From Planococcus sp. MER TA 32b (GTDB taxonomy: Bacteria > Bacillota > Bacilli > Bacillales_A > Planococcaceae): a DNA stretch of 64,000 nucleotides. The stretch spans positions 1 through 64,000 of the forward strand of contig JAMCAN010000002.1 of the NCBI GenBank assembly GCA_023715185.1. The letters run 5' to 3'. Each line of letters begins with the position of its first letter. Within the stretch, counting starts at the first letter, position 1. Below the pieces are notes generated by a model that saw only the letters and a program-made list of their open reading frames with translations, was not told the origin of the DNA and did not search any database. Shown here one piece after another: positions 62,745 to 64,000 of the stretch. Position numbers and translations under genes: made by a program.

Positions 62745-64000
62745 TTGAGAGAGGTGTTCAGGTATTTTTTAATTGCAGCAATTGTAAGCGCTTTAGTTTT
62801 GCAGGGCATTGGCGAAGTCAATGTTTCAGCACAGGAGCAAGAGCCGACAATCCGAATTGGTGTCGTGCCGACAGCGGAAAATCTCGTAATCGGTGCTGAA
62901 GGGAAATTCAATGTAATCGATAAGGAAACTGGCGATGTACTTTTTGAGAACCTGCAAGGAACAGTGGAAGTGGAACTAGGCGGAACGGCAATTGTAAAAA
63001 CGAATTACCGCCTTCAGGCAGCTTCGACAACAAGTGAGAGCTTTAAAGAAGATTGGCTGCAGCGGGCTGAAGCTGCAGGATATGCAACTTATGTTGAAGA
63101 GTTCGGTGAGTTTGACCGTCTGCTGATCGGTGAATTCCCTGCAGATGCGGGATGGAGTGAACGTGCGGCATTCAAAGAGGAAATTATTGCTGCAGGTCTT
63201 GGCGGAAACGATGCTTACTGGCGTGTCGTCACTGTGGGGGAAGGGCAAAAAGCATTGAATGTGACAGCAGAAGGCAGGACGGTGACTGTTACGAATGCAG
63301 TGCAGGTTGTGGCGGCTTCCGAGCTTGTTTCGATCAATGGCAAACCTTACCGCGGTCTGGCGGAAGCCGGATTTAACAACTCAGGCACGATTGCGGGAAT
63401 CAATGAATTGAAGATGGAGGAATATCTGTACGGCGTAGTGCCGCATGAATTGCCGCCGAATCCTTACGGAGAACTGGAAGCTCAGAAATCGCAGGCTATT
63501 GCTGCGCGTACGTATGCTATGTCGAATATGGGGAAACGAAGCGCAGACGGCTATGATTTATTGCCGACTACTTCGGATCAGGTATATGGCGGATATGCTG
63601 CCGAACATCCGATTTCCATCCAGGCAATCAATGGCACTAAAGGAATTGTGGCAACTTACGATGGTGAACTGATAACTGCCGTTTATCATTCGACAAGCGG
63701 AGGAGCAACGGCAAATAATGAAGATGTCTGGAATTCCAGCGCGACTGATTATCTTCGCGGCACCCATGTAGCACAGAAAGGGAATTCATTGAAATACGTA
63801 CCTGCTCTTGATGTCTACAAGAATTCCGACGAAGGGGAATCATTGCGGAAAGTTAAAAAAGGCGATTTTGAGGCTGACTGGTCGAGGTATTACCGTTGGA
63901 ACTTTGAATGGACAGCTGAAGAAATGAGCGAAGTTCTAAGCCTTTACTATAATACGGAAGTCGGTGAAGTTTATGAAATCAATGTGCTCGAACGTTCCAG
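62745..64000 (+). CDS. SpoIID/LytB domain protein, partial (3' end outside window)
   Basis: At least 418 codons, running off the window. It starts at TTG 62745 behind AAGGGG. A Sec signal peptide (REVFRYFLIAAIVSALVLQG, cleavage near VSA-QEQ) is followed by an extracytoplasmic domain and then the SpoIID motif region: MEEYLYGVVPHELPP (about residue 225) and AQKSQAIAARTYAM, with TSDQVYGGY and HSTSGGATANNEDVW. SpoIID proteins are lytic transglycosylases acting on denuded peptidoglycan; LytB-type versions modify cell-wall amidase activity. Signal peptide and size fit a LytB-like cell-wall protein, but the C-terminus is not visible. Confidence 0.88.
   Translation, partial: MREVFRYFLIAAIVSALVLQGIGEVNVSAQEQEPTIRIGVVPTAENLVIGAEGKFNVIDKETGDVLFENLQGTVEVELGGTAIVKTNYRLQAASTTSESFKEDWLQRAEAAGYATYVEEFGEFDRLLIGEFPADAGWSERAAFKEEIIAAGLGGNDAYWRVVTVGEGQKALNVTAEGRTVTVTNAVQVVAASELVSINGKPYRGLAEAGFNNSGTIAGINELKMEEYLYGVVPHELPPNPYGELEAQKSQAIAARTYAMSNMGKRSADGYDLLPTTSDQVYGGYAAEHPISIQAINGTKGIVATYDGELITAVYHSTSGGATANNEDVWNSSATDYLRGTHVAQKGNSLKYVPALDVYKNSDEGESLRKVKKGDFEADWSRYYRWNFEWTAEEMSEVLSLYYNTEVGEVYEINVLERS

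Overview
The window reads as a chromosomal segment of a low-to-moderate GC member of the Bacillales, most likely the Planococcaceae (Planococcus or a close relative). The evidence is the gene order and the style of the sequence. The first 12 kb (rRNA operon end, tsaE-tsaB-rimI-tsaD, an ABC-F ATPase, rex, tatA-tatC, a CPBP protease, groES-groEL) follows the ydiB-ydiC-rimI-gcp-ydiF-rex-tatAy-tatCy-ydiL-groES-groEL order of Bacillus subtilis. Ribosome binding sites are strong AGGAGG types, TTG and GTG starts are used, and groES has a perfect CIRCE operator. The genus is inferred from general impression, not from a database search.

Layout. 1-2370: 3' part of a 23S rRNA, then 5S rRNA, tRNA-Asp and a terminator. 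2503-5111: t6A tRNA-modification operon. 5142-5417: a dense cluster of DnaA-box-like 9-mers. 5540-12344: ABC-F, rex, Tat export, CPBP protease and groESL. 12416-14274: an SDR and a DegV-family protein. 14790-20004: a five-gene two-component/ABC exporter locus with the layout of B. subtilis lnrJKLMN (yfiJ-N). 20239-25925: a tRNA-dihydrouridine synthase, small unknown genes, a DrrAB-like exporter, a DUF1456 protein and an unknown 271-aa protein. 26225-28482: a formylglycine-generating enzyme paired with a Cys-type sulfatase.

28714-40351 is a nine-gene sugar operon: two different GH65 glycoside phosphorylases, a lipoprotein solute-binding protein, two permeases, a DUF624 membrane protein, a LacI regulator, beta-phosphoglucomutase and an MsmX-type ATPase. 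Together they can import an alpha-glucobiose, cleave it with phosphate and convert beta-glucose-1-phosphate to glucose-6-phosphate. Its leader carries a strong promoter, a cre-like site, an intrinsic terminator acting as a candidate attenuator, and a LacI-like operator.

40563-42765 holds a luciferase-like monooxygenase and a divergent TetR/membrane-protein pair with a perfect palindrome between them. 42786-57769 is a xyloside/xylose region: GH43 beta-xylosidase, XylR (ROK), an ABC transporter without its own ATPase, a second DUF624 protein, xylA, xylB, an aldo-keto reductase, a second MsmX-type ATPase, a Gfo/Idh/MocA oxidoreductase and an aldose 1-epimerase. Candidate XylR and CcpA sites lie at the expected promoters. 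57949-61951 carries an AtoE-type transporter, a remnant of a TRAP permease, an SDR with an internal 21-bp duplication, a BNR-repeat lipoprotein and a cysteine-rich copper-storage-like protein. A SHOCT protein and the start of a SpoIID/LytB-domain protein finish the window.

The most unusual content is non-coding: the DnaA-box cluster, the attenuator-like leader of the GH65 operon, a structured leader in front of xylR, two unrelated four-unit tandem repeats with 21-bp and 20-bp periods, and at least two families of structured intergenic repeats. One of these repeats is bracketed by a duplicated gene terminator.
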